A DNA stretch of 10,317 nt from an uncultured Clostridia bacterium. GTDB lineage: Bacteria > Bacillota > Clostridia > HGM11327. How positions within the stretch are numbered: the stretch's first letter is position 1; each line of letters begins with the position of its first letter. Of the stretch, positions 1 through 6,433 are shown in pieces. The stretch spans positions 1 to 10,317 of the forward strand of contig CAJLXE010000044.1 of the NCBI GenBank assembly GCA_905210525.1, given 5' to 3'. The notes under the pieces were generated by a model that was not told where the DNA came from, did not search any database, and worked only from the letters and a program-made list of their open reading frames with translations. The position numbers were made by a program, and so were the translations under genes.

Positions 1-13
1 AAATACATCTTTG

Positions 14-33
14 TTTTTGCTGTAAGGCAAAAA
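14..33. repeat. short inverted repeat near the left edge
   Basis: TTTTTGC at 14-20 and GCAAAAA at 27-33 form a perfect 7-bp stem around a 6-base loop. No T-run follows on the plus strand, so it is not a convincing terminator in that direction. It may be the remains of a terminator for a gene to the left, or chance in AT-rich DNA. Function unknown. Confidence 0.3.
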
Positions 34-41
34 CGCAACGG

Positions 42-60
42 TTAAATGCGAAGCATTTAA
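42..60. repeat. perfect inverted repeat with GCGAAGC core
   Basis: TTAAATGC (42-49), GAA loop (50-52), GCATTTAA (53-60): a perfect 8-bp stem closed by a three-base loop. The central GCGAAGC is known from DNA biophysics to form an exceptionally stable mini-hairpin. The repeat ends six bases upstream of the -10 element at 67-72 and so covers the place where a -35 box would sit. It could be an operator, a dispersed repeat or a stem at the end of an upstream transcript. No T-run follows it, which speaks against a plain terminator. Confidence 0.55.
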
Positions 61-63
61 TTG

Positions 64-72
64 TGGTATAAT
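64..72 (+). promoter_or_regulatory. extended -10 promoter for the phosphodiesterase pair
   Basis: TGG at 64-66 directly precedes TATAAT at 67-72, the TGn-TATAAT form of an extended -10 element. No recognisable -35 box lies 16-18 bp upstream; that stretch is taken up by the inverted repeat at 42-60. Extended -10 promoters can work with a poor -35. Transcription would begin near base 80 and leave a leader of about 110 nt before the start codon at 191. Confidence 0.55.
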
Positions 73-178
73 AAACATAAAATACAAATACGGGAGATAC
101 ATTGCCTGTATTTATATGTGTTTCGTTATGTTGATTCAGGGATTAAATCAATATAACGGAAATATAGCACAAAAAAAG

Positions 179-185
179 AAGGAAG
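179..185 (+). promoter_or_regulatory. ribosome binding site fixing start at 191
   Basis: AAGGAAG with a 5-base spacer to the ATG at 191. No comparable sequence precedes the earlier in-frame ATGs at 116 and 128, so this site argues for the shorter GDPD protein. Confidence 0.8.
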
Positions 186-190
186 TAAAA

Positions 191-910
191 ATGGATACTA
201 TTAAAATTGAGAAGGGTTCTGTATTGATGGTTGCTCACAGAGGTTTGAGCGGTATAGAAAAAGAAAACACTATTGCGGCATTTGTTGCTGCCGGCAACAG
301 AAGCTATTATGGAATTGAAACTGATGTTCACAGAACGGCAGACGGAAAGTACATAATAATTCACGATTCCAACACCAAGAGAGTAAGCGGTGTTTCGTGC
401 ACTGTTGAGGAAACGAATTTTGATACGCTCAGAAGCATACGACTTAAAGACACTGACAATGAATCAAACAGAGTTGACCTGTATATGCCGTCTCTTGAAG
501 AATATGTAAAGATATGCAAAAAGTATAACAAAGTATGCGTGCTGGAGCTCAAAGAAGTCATGACAGAGGACGACGTTATAGCGATAGCGGAGATTGTTGC
601 AAACGAAGGCTATATCGAAAATACTATATTCATATCTTTTGAAGCGAATAATCTTATATTCCTTAAAAAGCACTATCCGAACCAAACGGCACAATATCTT
701 TTCGGAAAGCTTACAGATGAAATATGCGATTTTCTTGTAAAATATAAAATAGATATTGATATGTATTGCAACGATGTTACGAAAGAAGTCGTAGAAAAAG
801 CTCATTCTCTCGGATTGAAAGTAAATTGTTGGACTGTTGACAATCCGGATGAAGCGGCAAGAGTTATAGATTGCGGAGTTGATTTTATTACGAGTGATAT
901 TCTTGAATAA
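191..910 (+). CDS. glycerophosphodiester phosphodiesterase, cytoplasmic type
   Basis: A 239-residue single-domain GDPD-family enzyme, which in this family hydrolyses glycerophosphodiesters (deacylated phospholipid headgroups) to sn-glycerol 3-phosphate and an alcohol. The N-terminal signature is intact: HRG with H16 and R17, the EN pair at 25-26, the metal-binding E43 and D45 in the ETD motif, and HD with the second catalytic His H58. A strand with ELKE follows in mid-protein, and the C-terminal CWTVDNP...GVDFITSD block (about 208-236) closes the TIM barrel. There is no signal peptide or membrane segment, so it should act in the cytoplasm, like UgpQ. The frame stays open upstream to an ATG at 116, but that start has no Shine-Dalgarno and the added 25 residues match nothing in the family; AAGGAAG at 179-185, five bases before ATG 191, decides the start. 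It leads an apparent operon with the metallophosphoesterase 21 bp downstream. Substrate choice is not readable from sequence. Confidence 0.93.
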   Translation: MDTIKIEKGSVLMVAHRGLSGIEKENTIAAFVAAGNRSYYGIETDVHRTADGKYIIIHDSNTKRVSGVSCTVEETNFDTLRSIRLKDTDNESNRVDLYMPSLEEYVKICKKYNKVCVLELKEVMTEDDVIAIAEIVANEGYIENTIFISFEANNLIFLKKHYPNQTAQYLFGKLTDEICDFLVKYKIDIDMYCNDVTKEVVEKAHSLGLKVNCWTVDNPDEAARVIDCGVDFITSDILE

Positions 911-931
911 TAAATCACAAATTATGGATAT

Positions 932-1936
932 ATGAAAGAAAATAATTTATATCATAATTTATTTACTAAAAAACCATTGCGTTTTAATTCGGACGGAAAA
1001 TTCAAAATCCTGATGATGTCCGATATACAGGAAACGGTAGATTTTAATCCCGTAACAATGAATGCGATTAAAAAATGTCTTGACAGTGAAAAACCCGACT
1101 TAGTTATACTCGGCGGAGATAATTGCGATGGACGCATTATAAATGATGCGGATACACTGCATAAATATGTCGATATAATGTCAAGACCTTTTGAAGAACG
1201 TGCTATCCCTTGGGCACATGTCTGGGGAAATCATGATCACGATGTGGGCATAGATGAAGACATTCATCAAAGTATATATATGCAGCATGAATATTGCATT
1301 TCAAAATCCGTATCCGGTATAACGGGGCAATCAAATTTTGTATTGCCTGTATTGTCTCACAATGGAGAAAAAATAAAATTCAATATATGGGGACTCGATT
1401 CCGGAAACAACATATATGATTATGCAAAAAAGAATTACGGAAAAGAAAGCTCATTACCGACAGATGCGCTTTTACCGGAAAGAATATGTTCCTATAAATC
1501 GGAATGGGGTTTTGTGACTTTTGACAGAATTATGTGGTATTATAATTCGTCTTTGGAACTTGAAACATATAATGGCGAAAAAATAAATTCTCTCATGATA
1601 ACGCATATACCGGTATGGGAAATATTCAATATAGTTCACAACCGTAAGGAATGCAAAACAGTGGGAGAGCACCCCGAAAACTACGGATTGGGAACTTTTA
1701 ACAGCGGATTATTTGCGGCGGTTCTGCAAAGAAATGATGTTCGGGCAATGTGCGGAGGACATTCGCATTTAAACGATGCTTCAGGTGTATATTGCGGTGT
1801 AATTCTAAGTACGGACGGAAGCATAGGCTATTCCGCATACGGAGACAACGAAAGACGCGGAGCACGTGTGTTTGAAATAAACGAGAACGATCCCGCAGCG
1901 GTAAAAACAAGAATGATTTATTGCAGGGATTTATAA
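932..1936 (+). CDS. calcineurin-like metallophosphoesterase
   Basis: A 334-residue protein with the full set of dinuclear-metal phosphoesterase motifs in order: D31-I-Q33 (the D-x-H motif with Gln for His, as often seen in Dcr2/purple-acid-phosphatase-like members), GGDN at 61-64, GNHD at 99-102, a lone H225 in THIP, and GGHSH at 275-279. The long span between GNHD and H225 is a lid or insertion typical of the larger members of this superfamily. No signal peptide or membrane helix is evident, so a cytoplasmic enzyme is likely. The reaction is hydrolysis of a phosphomonoester or phosphodiester; the substrate cannot be told. The ATG at 932 has only a weak upstream GGA, and an ATG at 924 in another frame stops after three codons; no better start precedes the first motif. 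It follows the GDPD gene by 21 bp, so it is probably expressed with it, perhaps partly by translational re-initiation, which suggests a shared role in phosphodiester breakdown (inference). Confidence 0.9.
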   Translation: MKENNLYHNLFTKKPLRFNSDGKFKILMMSDIQETVDFNPVTMNAIKKCLDSEKPDLVILGGDNCDGRIINDADTLHKYVDIMSRPFEERAIPWAHVWGNHDHDVGIDEDIHQSIYMQHEYCISKSVSGITGQSNFVLPVLSHNGEKIKFNIWGLDSGNNIYDYAKKNYGKESSLPTDALLPERICSYKSEWGFVTFDRIMWYYNSSLELETYNGEKINSLMITHIPVWEIFNIVHNRKECKTVGEHPENYGLGTFNSGLFAAVLQRNDVRAMCGGHSHLNDASGVYCGVILSTDGSIGYSAYGDNERRGARVFEINENDPAAVKTRMIYCRDL

Positions 1937-1945
1937 GTTGCTGTA

Positions 1946-1961
1946 AACGGTCCCTACCGTT
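1946..1961. repeat. small perfect inverted repeat after the metallophosphoesterase gene
   Basis: AACGGT (1946-1951), CCCT loop, ACCGTT (1956-1961): a perfect 6-bp stem ten bases after the stop codon. It has no following T-run on either strand and is separate from the larger terminator at 1992-2035. It might protect the 3' end of the message. Role unknown. Confidence 0.4.
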
Positions 1962-1981
1962 CTGTTAAAAACGTATAATTC

Positions 1982-2035
1982 AAAAAAACAGCCTCCTACG
2001 GCAGAATATAAAATATATCTGCCATAGGAGGTTTT
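1982..2035. terminator. bidirectional intrinsic terminator between convergent operons
   Basis: A 14-bp stem with a single mismatch: CCTCCTACGGCAGA at 1992-2005 pairs with TCTGCCATAGGAGG at 2018-2031 around a 12-base AT loop. On the plus strand TTTT follows (2032-2035). On the minus strand the stem is followed, after three bases, by seven T (complement of A 1982-1988). It sits between two converging genes and can stop both: the phosphoesterase operon from the left and the ABC exporter operon from the right, with the stronger T-run serving the exporter. Confidence 0.9.
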
Positions 2036-2068
2036 ATCATACCCCAAAAATCGATCGGCTATCCTTTT

Positions 2069-3979
2069 TTATGAAAGCTCAAAAGCTCCTGTATAAAGCT
2101 GATAATACTTGCCTTTTTCAGCAATAAGCTTTTCGTGATTACCGCGTTCTATTATGCGTCCGTTTTCAAGAACCATTATTACATCTGCGTTCTGTATTGT
2201 TGACAGTCTGTGTGCTATTACGAATACGGTTCTGCCCCTCATGAGCGAATCCATGCCTTCCTGAACGATTTTTTCTGTTCTTGTATCAATGCTTGATGTT
2301 GCTTCATCAAGTATCATTACAGGCGGATCAGCAACTGCCGCACGCGCGATAGAAAGTAACTGTCTTTGTCCTTGTGAAAGGCCTTCGCCGTTGCCGGTTA
2401 TAACTGTATTATAGCCGTCCGGAAGCATCTGTATGAATCCGTGAGCGTTTGCAAGCTTTGCTGCGGCATAAACTTCCTCGTCGGTAGCGTCAAGACGTCC
2501 GTATCTTATATTTTCCATTATCGTTCCGGTAAAGAGGTTTGTATCCTGCAGAACCATTCCCATTGAACGTCTTAAATCGTCTTTTTTTATCTTGTTTATG
2601 TTGATTTCGTCATAACGTATTTTGCCGTCCTGAAGATCGTAAAATCTGTTAATGAGGTTTGTTATTGTTGTTTTTCCGGCACCGGTAGCACCTACGAATG
2701 CAATCTTTTCACCCGGTCTTGCATACAAATCTATGTTATGCAGAACTATTTTGTCGTCTGTATAACCGAAATCAACGTCAGAAAATTTAACATCGCCTTC
2801 AAGCTTTGTGTATGTTACTGTGTTATCCGATTTGTGCGGATGCTTCCATGCCCACATACCTGTATGCTTTTCAGTTTCTTTTATCTGACCGTTTTCATCA
2901 ATTTCGGCATTGACAAGAGTTACATAGCCTTCATCGGTTTCCGGCTTTTCGTCCATAAGATTGAATATTCTTTTTGCACCTGCGAGCGACATAACTATAA
3001 AGTTCATTTGCTGGGATATCTGGCTTATAGGGTTATTGAAGCTTCTGGAAAGCTGGAGGAAAGATGCTATTCCGCCTACGGTCAATGCAAGTATGCCGCT
3101 TTTTCCGCTTATTGCAAGCGCACCGCCTGCAATGGCAATAAGTATATACTGGAGATAACCGATATTGCCCATTATAGGCATCAGTATATTTGCAAATATA
3201 TTCGCTTTTGTGGCGCTTTGGCACAAATCGTTATTTATTTCTTCAAAACCTTTTTTGGATTCCTCTTCATGGCAGAATACTTTGATTACTTTTTGACCGT
3301 TCATCATTTCTTCGATATAGCCGTTTACTTTACCGAGGTCAGCCTGCTGGCGCATAAAATATTTTGCACTGTTTCCTCCGACTTTTTTTACAATAAACAT
3401 CATGCCTGTGACTGTGGCAAGAACGAGCAATGTAAGGGGGATGCTTGTGAATATCATTGCAAAAAATACACTTATTACCGTTATTACAGAAGAAAATGTC
3501 TGAGGAATACTCTGCGATATCATTTGTCTGAGTGAATCGGTATCGTTTGTGTATCGGCTCATTATGTCGCCGTACGTATGAGTATCGAAATATTTTACAG
3601 GCAGCCTCTGCATACCTATAAACATATCGTCACGGATTTTTTTGAGAACTCCCTGCGCTATTGTAACCATTATTCTGTTGTAGAAAAGTGTAGCCAATAT
3701 ACCTGTAATATATATAACAGCCATAAGCAACAGAGCTTTGAGCAATCCCGTAAATACCGGGTTTTCCATGCCTGCAAGCGGAGTTATATAATCATCGATA
3801 AGCACCTGAAGAAACAGGGAAGATGCAACGCCTGCCAACGCGCTCACGAGTATGCATACTATAACGAATATGAATTGCTTTTTATATGGAGTAACCACAT
3901 AATTCAAAAGACGTTTGGCTGTAACAAGCATTTCATCTTTTGATAAACGTTCTCCCGAACCGTGCATTCTTGGTCTCAT
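2069..3979 (-). CDS. ABC exporter half-transporter with canonical ATPase motifs (second subunit of heterodimer)
   Basis: A 636-residue fused membrane/ATPase protein: six-helix exporter domain (about residues 30-340), then a nucleotide-binding domain (about 395-630). Walker A is GATGAGKT (430-437), the Q-loop is Q478, Walker B ends in D558-E559 with the catalytic Glu present, and the switch His is H590. The signature is LSQGQ (534-538) rather than LSGGQ. That one deviation belongs to the ATP site shared with the partner, whose own Walker B and switch are altered, exactly as in heterodimeric exporters of the TM287/288 and BmrCD type; this subunit corresponds to TM288. An insert of about 45 residues (350-395, including GMWAWKHPH) separates the membrane domain and the ATPase; I believe similar inserts occur in clostridial relatives. 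Start: ATG at 3979 follows AGGAAAGGA in the 21-bp gap after the partner's stop. Probable export of drugs, lipids or peptides; substrate unknown. Confidence 0.93.
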   Translation of the reverse strand: MRPRMHGSGERLSKDEMLVTAKRLLNYVVTPYKKQFIFVIVCILVSALAGVASSLFLQVLIDDYITPLAGMENPVFTGLLKALLLMAVIYITGILATLFYNRIMVTIAQGVLKKIRDDMFIGMQRLPVKYFDTHTYGDIMSRYTNDTDSLRQMISQSIPQTFSSVITVISVFFAMIFTSIPLTLLVLATVTGMMFIVKKVGGNSAKYFMRQQADLGKVNGYIEEMMNGQKVIKVFCHEEESKKGFEEINNDLCQSATKANIFANILMPIMGNIGYLQYILIAIAGGALAISGKSGILALTVGGIASFLQLSRSFNNPISQISQQMNFIVMSLAGAKRIFNLMDEKPETDEGYVTLVNAEIDENGQIKETEKHTGMWAWKHPHKSDNTVTYTKLEGDVKFSDVDFGYTDDKIVLHNIDLYARPGEKIAFVGATGAGKTTITNLINRFYDLQDGKIRYDEININKIKKDDLRRSMGMVLQDTNLFTGTIMENIRYGRLDATDEEVYAAAKLANAHGFIQMLPDGYNTVITGNGEGLSQGQRQLLSIARAAVADPPVMILDEATSSIDTRTEKIVQEGMDSLMRGRTVFVIAHRLSTIQNADVIMVLENGRIIERGNHEKLIAEKGKYYQLYTGAFELS

Positions 3980-3990
3980 GTTGTTTCACA

Positions 3991-3999
3991 TCCTTTCCT
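3991..3999 (-). promoter_or_regulatory. ribosome binding site between the two exporter genes
   Basis: On the minus strand AGGAAAGGA lies 11 bases before the ATG at 3979, inside the 21-bp gap after the first exporter gene. An ATG within this stretch is followed at once by TGA, so it cannot be the start. Confidence 0.7.
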
Positions 4000-4000
4000 G

Positions 4001-5731
4001 TCAGCCCGCAACAACAGGCTTTTGCTGAGAATAATATACATCTTTGTATATATCGCTTGTTTCTATAAGTTCATCATGCGTTCCCACCGCAACGATTTTT
4101 CCATCGTCGAGAATAATTATTTTATCCGCGTCCTGTATGGAGGATATTCTCTGAGCTATTATAAATTTCGTTGTATCGGGGATTTCTTCTTTGAATGCTT
4201 TTCTCAAAAGCGCGTCAGTTTTTGTATCAACCGCACTTGTAGAGTCGTCAAGTATAAGTATCTTCGGCTTTTTGAGAAGCGCACGTGCTATACAAAGTCT
4301 TTGACGTTGTCCGCCGGAAACGTTTGAACCGCCCTGTTCTATATATGTGTCATACTTATCGGGGAAGTTCTGTATGAAATCGTCAGCTTGGGCAAGCTTA
4401 CATACACGTGTGATGTCTTCATCTGTTGCATTCTTGTCACCCCAACGGAGGTTATCCTTTATTGTGCCGGAGAAAAGTACATTTTTCTGCAATACCATGG
4501 CAACGTTGTTGCGCAGTGTTTCTATGTCGTAATTGCGCACGTCCACACCTCCGACATATACAGCGCCTTCGGTTACATCGTAAAGCCTCGGTATAAGCTG
4601 CACAAGAGAGCTTTTGGAGCTTCCCGTTCCGCCTATTATTCCTACGGTTTCGCCCGATTTTATATCGAGATTTATATTTTTCAGACAAAGCTTATTCATA
4701 TCTTTTGAATAACTGAAGTTAACGTTATCAAATTTTACGGAACCGTCTGTGACCTCAAAAATCGGATCGGCACAATTATGTATGTCGTTTTCTTCATCAA
4801 GTACTTCAACTATACGTTCTGCCGATGACTTCGATATTACAAGCATAACGAGTATCATCGATATCATCATAAGACTCATAAGTATCTGCATTACGTAAGT
4901 AAACATACTCATTATCTGACCTGTGGACAAACTGCCCGATACTACAAACTTTGCACCGAACCATGATATAAGCATTATACATGCGTAAACGCAAAGCTGC
5001 ATCAACGGGCTGTTGAATGCAAGCAGCCGTTCTGCTTTTGAAAAATCTTTGTATATGCTGTTTGAAACATTTTCAAACTTTTCTATTTCATGATCCTCGC
5101 GTACAAATGATTTTACTACTCTTATACCGCGTATGTTTTCCTGAACAACGTTATTCAGCTTATCATATGTTCTGAATACTCTTTCGAATATAGGATGAGC
5201 ACGTGTGGATATAAAGTAAAGGCCTACCGCCAGAAACGGTATTACACATACAAATACAAGTGCCAGCGAACGGTTTACCATAAAAGACATCGTCATTGCC
5301 GTAAAGAACATAATAGGCGCTCTTACCGCAATTCTTATTATCATCTGGAATGCATTCTGTACGTTTGTGACATCTGTTGTAAGCCTTGTAACAAGACTGG
5401 ATGCGGAAAATTTGTCTATATTGGAAAATGAATAATCCTGAATTTTGTTATACATTGCTTCACGGAGATTCTTTGCGTAGCCCGATGACGCTCTTGATGC
5501 GAAATATCCCGAAAGAGTACCGCAAATAAGCGACATTATCGAAAATGCCAACAGAATTACACCGATTTTGACAACATAGTTTATATTTTCGGCTTCTATA
5601 CCGAAGTCTATAAGATCGGCCATTTTGAAAGGTATCAATACTTCCAGAACCGATTCGGCAGCAACAAATAAAGGCGTCAATATTGCGTCAAGTTTGTATT
5701 TACCGACATATTTAGCAAGTTTTTTTATCAT
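4001..5731 (-). CDS. ABC exporter half-transporter with degenerate ATPase site (first subunit of heterodimer)
   Basis: A 576-residue half-transporter: six-helix exporter domain (about 15-300), then a nucleotide-binding domain (about 330-570). The Walker A segment reads GGTGSSKS (367-374), with Ser372 where glycine usually precedes the Lys. The Q-loop is Q415 and the signature is VSGGQ (471-475), which is canonical. Walker B ends D495-D496, so the catalytic Glu is an Asp, and the switch His is Gln (Q527 in AQRIS). These are the marks of the degenerate-site subunit of heterodimeric exporters (TM287, BmrC); its intact signature completes the active site of the partner encoded 21 bp downstream. 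The start at 5731 is fixed by an in-frame TAA two codons upstream; its Shine-Dalgarno is weak (GCAGAG). It is first in the operon, behind a consensus promoter with an operator-like palindrome at the transcription start. Multidrug or lipid export is plausible; no substrate is visible. Confidence 0.93.
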   Translation of the reverse strand: MIKKLAKYVGKYKLDAILTPLFVAAESVLEVLIPFKMADLIDFGIEAENINYVVKIGVILLAFSIMSLICGTLSGYFASRASSGYAKNLREAMYNKIQDYSFSNIDKFSASSLVTRLTTDVTNVQNAFQMIIRIAVRAPIMFFTAMTMSFMVNRSLALVFVCVIPFLAVGLYFISTRAHPIFERVFRTYDKLNNVVQENIRGIRVVKSFVREDHEIEKFENVSNSIYKDFSKAERLLAFNSPLMQLCVYACIMLISWFGAKFVVSGSLSTGQIMSMFTYVMQILMSLMMISMILVMLVISKSSAERIVEVLDEENDIHNCADPIFEVTDGSVKFDNVNFSYSKDMNKLCLKNINLDIKSGETVGIIGGTGSSKSSLVQLIPRLYDVTEGAVYVGGVDVRNYDIETLRNNVAMVLQKNVLFSGTIKDNLRWGDKNATDEDITRVCKLAQADDFIQNFPDKYDTYIEQGGSNVSGGQRQRLCIARALLKKPKILILDDSTSAVDTKTDALLRKAFKEEIPDTTKFIIAQRISSIQDADKIIILDDGKIVAVGTHDELIETSDIYKDVYYSQQKPVVAG

Positions 5732-5790
5732 ATTTTACTCTGCGTCAAATTTAGTATGACTTATTCCTTTCTTTGAAAATCAAAATAAAA

Positions 5791-5804
5791 GTTAGTTATC
5801 TAAC
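5791..5804. promoter_or_regulatory. palindromic operator candidate for the exporter operon
   Basis: GTTAG-TTAT-CTAAC is a perfect 5-bp inverted repeat with a 4-base centre. It lies about 12 bp downstream of the exporter -10 element, so a bound protein would cover the first transcribed bases and block initiation. Size, AT-richness and position resemble sites bound by MarR-family repressors of multidrug ABC exporters in Firmicutes. No MarR-type gene lies within the window. Assignment to MarR is inference; the repeat itself is seen. Confidence 0.5.
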
Positions 5805-5816
5805 GAATTTTCGTTT

Positions 5817-5845
5817 ATTATACTCTTAATTACGGATTTTGTCAA
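5817..5845 (-). promoter_or_regulatory. consensus sigma-A promoter for the ABC exporter operon
   Basis: On the minus strand TTGACA (5845-5840), a 17-bp spacer, and TATAAT (5822-5817): both hexamers match the housekeeping consensus exactly. Transcription would start near 5810, leaving a leader of about 80 nt before the ATG at 5731. So strong a promoter suggests that repression, probably at the palindrome 5791-5804, sets the expression level. Confidence 0.88.
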
Positions 5846-5865
5846 GTGCTTTTTACAGCAAAATA

Positions 5866-5888
5866 AATTTGAAAATGATTATCAAATT
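5866..5888. promoter_or_regulatory. Fur-family (Zur/Fur) operator
   Basis: A 23-bp palindrome centred on G5877 in which 10 of 11 arm positions pair. Its core, TGAAAATGATTATCA (5870-5884), differs at one base from the 7-1-7 Fur-family consensus TGATAATnATTATCA. It sits just upstream of the -35 box (5891) of the operon that encodes a Fur-family regulator and a metal importer. This fits autoregulation and metal-dependent repression. It is also about 20 bp upstream of the divergent exporter promoter, so an effect there is possible but less likely. Confidence 0.82.
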
Positions 5889-5890
5889 GG

Positions 5891-5919
5891 TTGACAAAAT
5901 GTGCTTTGTGAGTTAAAAT
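5891..5919 (+). promoter_or_regulatory. promoter of the zinc-uptake operon
   Basis: TTGACA at 5891-5896 (exact consensus), a 17-bp spacer, and TAAAAT at 5914-5919 (5 of 6). Transcription would start near 5926, giving a leader of about 35 nt. The Fur-family palindrome ends two bases before the -35 box, so bound repressor would crowd RNA polymerase. Confidence 0.8.
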
Positions 5920-5960
5920 ATATAAGTCAAGCATAAAACACGGTGCTTCAAAGGAGATGA

Positions 5961-6401
5961 ATGTATTTGTCAACCGAACAGTTTTATAAAACAAAGCAAA
6001 GGCAAATGATACTTGATTATTTGTCGGATACAGACGGTAGGCACGTAACCGTATCCGAGATAAACGAATATTTCAGAAAATGCGGTATGCATATCGGTGC
6101 GGCAACCGTTTACAGGCATCTTGAAAAATTTGTTTCGGAAGGTATTGTACGCAAGTATTATGTGGACGGAATTAACGGAGCGTGTTTTCAGTATATGGGA
6201 AAATGCAGCGGCTGCGATGCTCACATACATTTCAAATGCCTGAAATGCGGAAAATTGGAATGTGTTGAATGTGACAGACTCGGCGAATTGAAATCTCATT
6301 TTTCTGATGAACACGGTTTTCGTATAGATTCTGTAAAAACGGTGTTTTACGGAAAATGTGCCGAATGCTTAAAAAAGGAAGATAACGATAATAATAAGTA
6401 A
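5961..6401 (+). CDS. zur: Fur-family metal-dependent regulator, probably Zur
   Basis: A 146-residue Fur-family repressor. The N-terminal winged helix carries the recognition segment GAATVYRHLEKFVSEGIV (46-63). The C-terminal dimerisation domain has the H88-x-H90 motif and the structural-zinc cysteines C93-x2-C96 and C133-x2-C136, plus H118 before GF. Beyond these it has two more CxxC pairs (C82/C85 and C101/C104) and C41 and C75, ten cysteines in all, which is high for the family. The metal is inferred as zinc because a ZnuA/ZnuC/ZnuB-type importer follows in the same operon and a Fur-family box precedes it; iron or manganese sensing cannot be excluded. AAGGAG (5951-5956) is only four bases from ATG 5961; an in-frame TTG at 5967 would have a 10-base spacer, so the protein may start two codons later. 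The next gene begins 32 bp after the stop. Confidence 0.88.
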   Translation: MYLSTEQFYKTKQRQMILDYLSDTDGRHVTVSEINEYFRKCGMHIGAATVYRHLEKFVSEGIVRKYYVDGINGACFQYMGKCSGCDAHIHFKCLKCGKLECVECDRLGELKSHFSDEHGFRIDSVKTVFYGKCAECLKKEDNDNNK

Positions 6402-6433
6402 TAACAATATGATAAAAAAGGACAATATGAACC

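Noticed and set aside
116..190. N-terminal extension of the GDPD gene from an ATG at 116
   Set aside because: No ribosome binding site precedes it and the 25 added residues resemble no family member or signal peptide. ATG 191 has AAGGAAG five bases upstream.
73..190. Possible riboswitch or attenuator in the leader of the GDPD gene
   Set aside because: Only a weak AAATAC/GTATTT pairing (86-91 with 108-113) is visible; no known riboswitch core and no terminator stem with a T-run.
2738..3535. 265-codon open frame on the plus strand
   Set aside because: It lies fully opposite the well-supported exporter ATPase gene, has cysteine/tyrosine-rich composition without any family motif, and has no ribosome binding site. 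It is a shadow frame.
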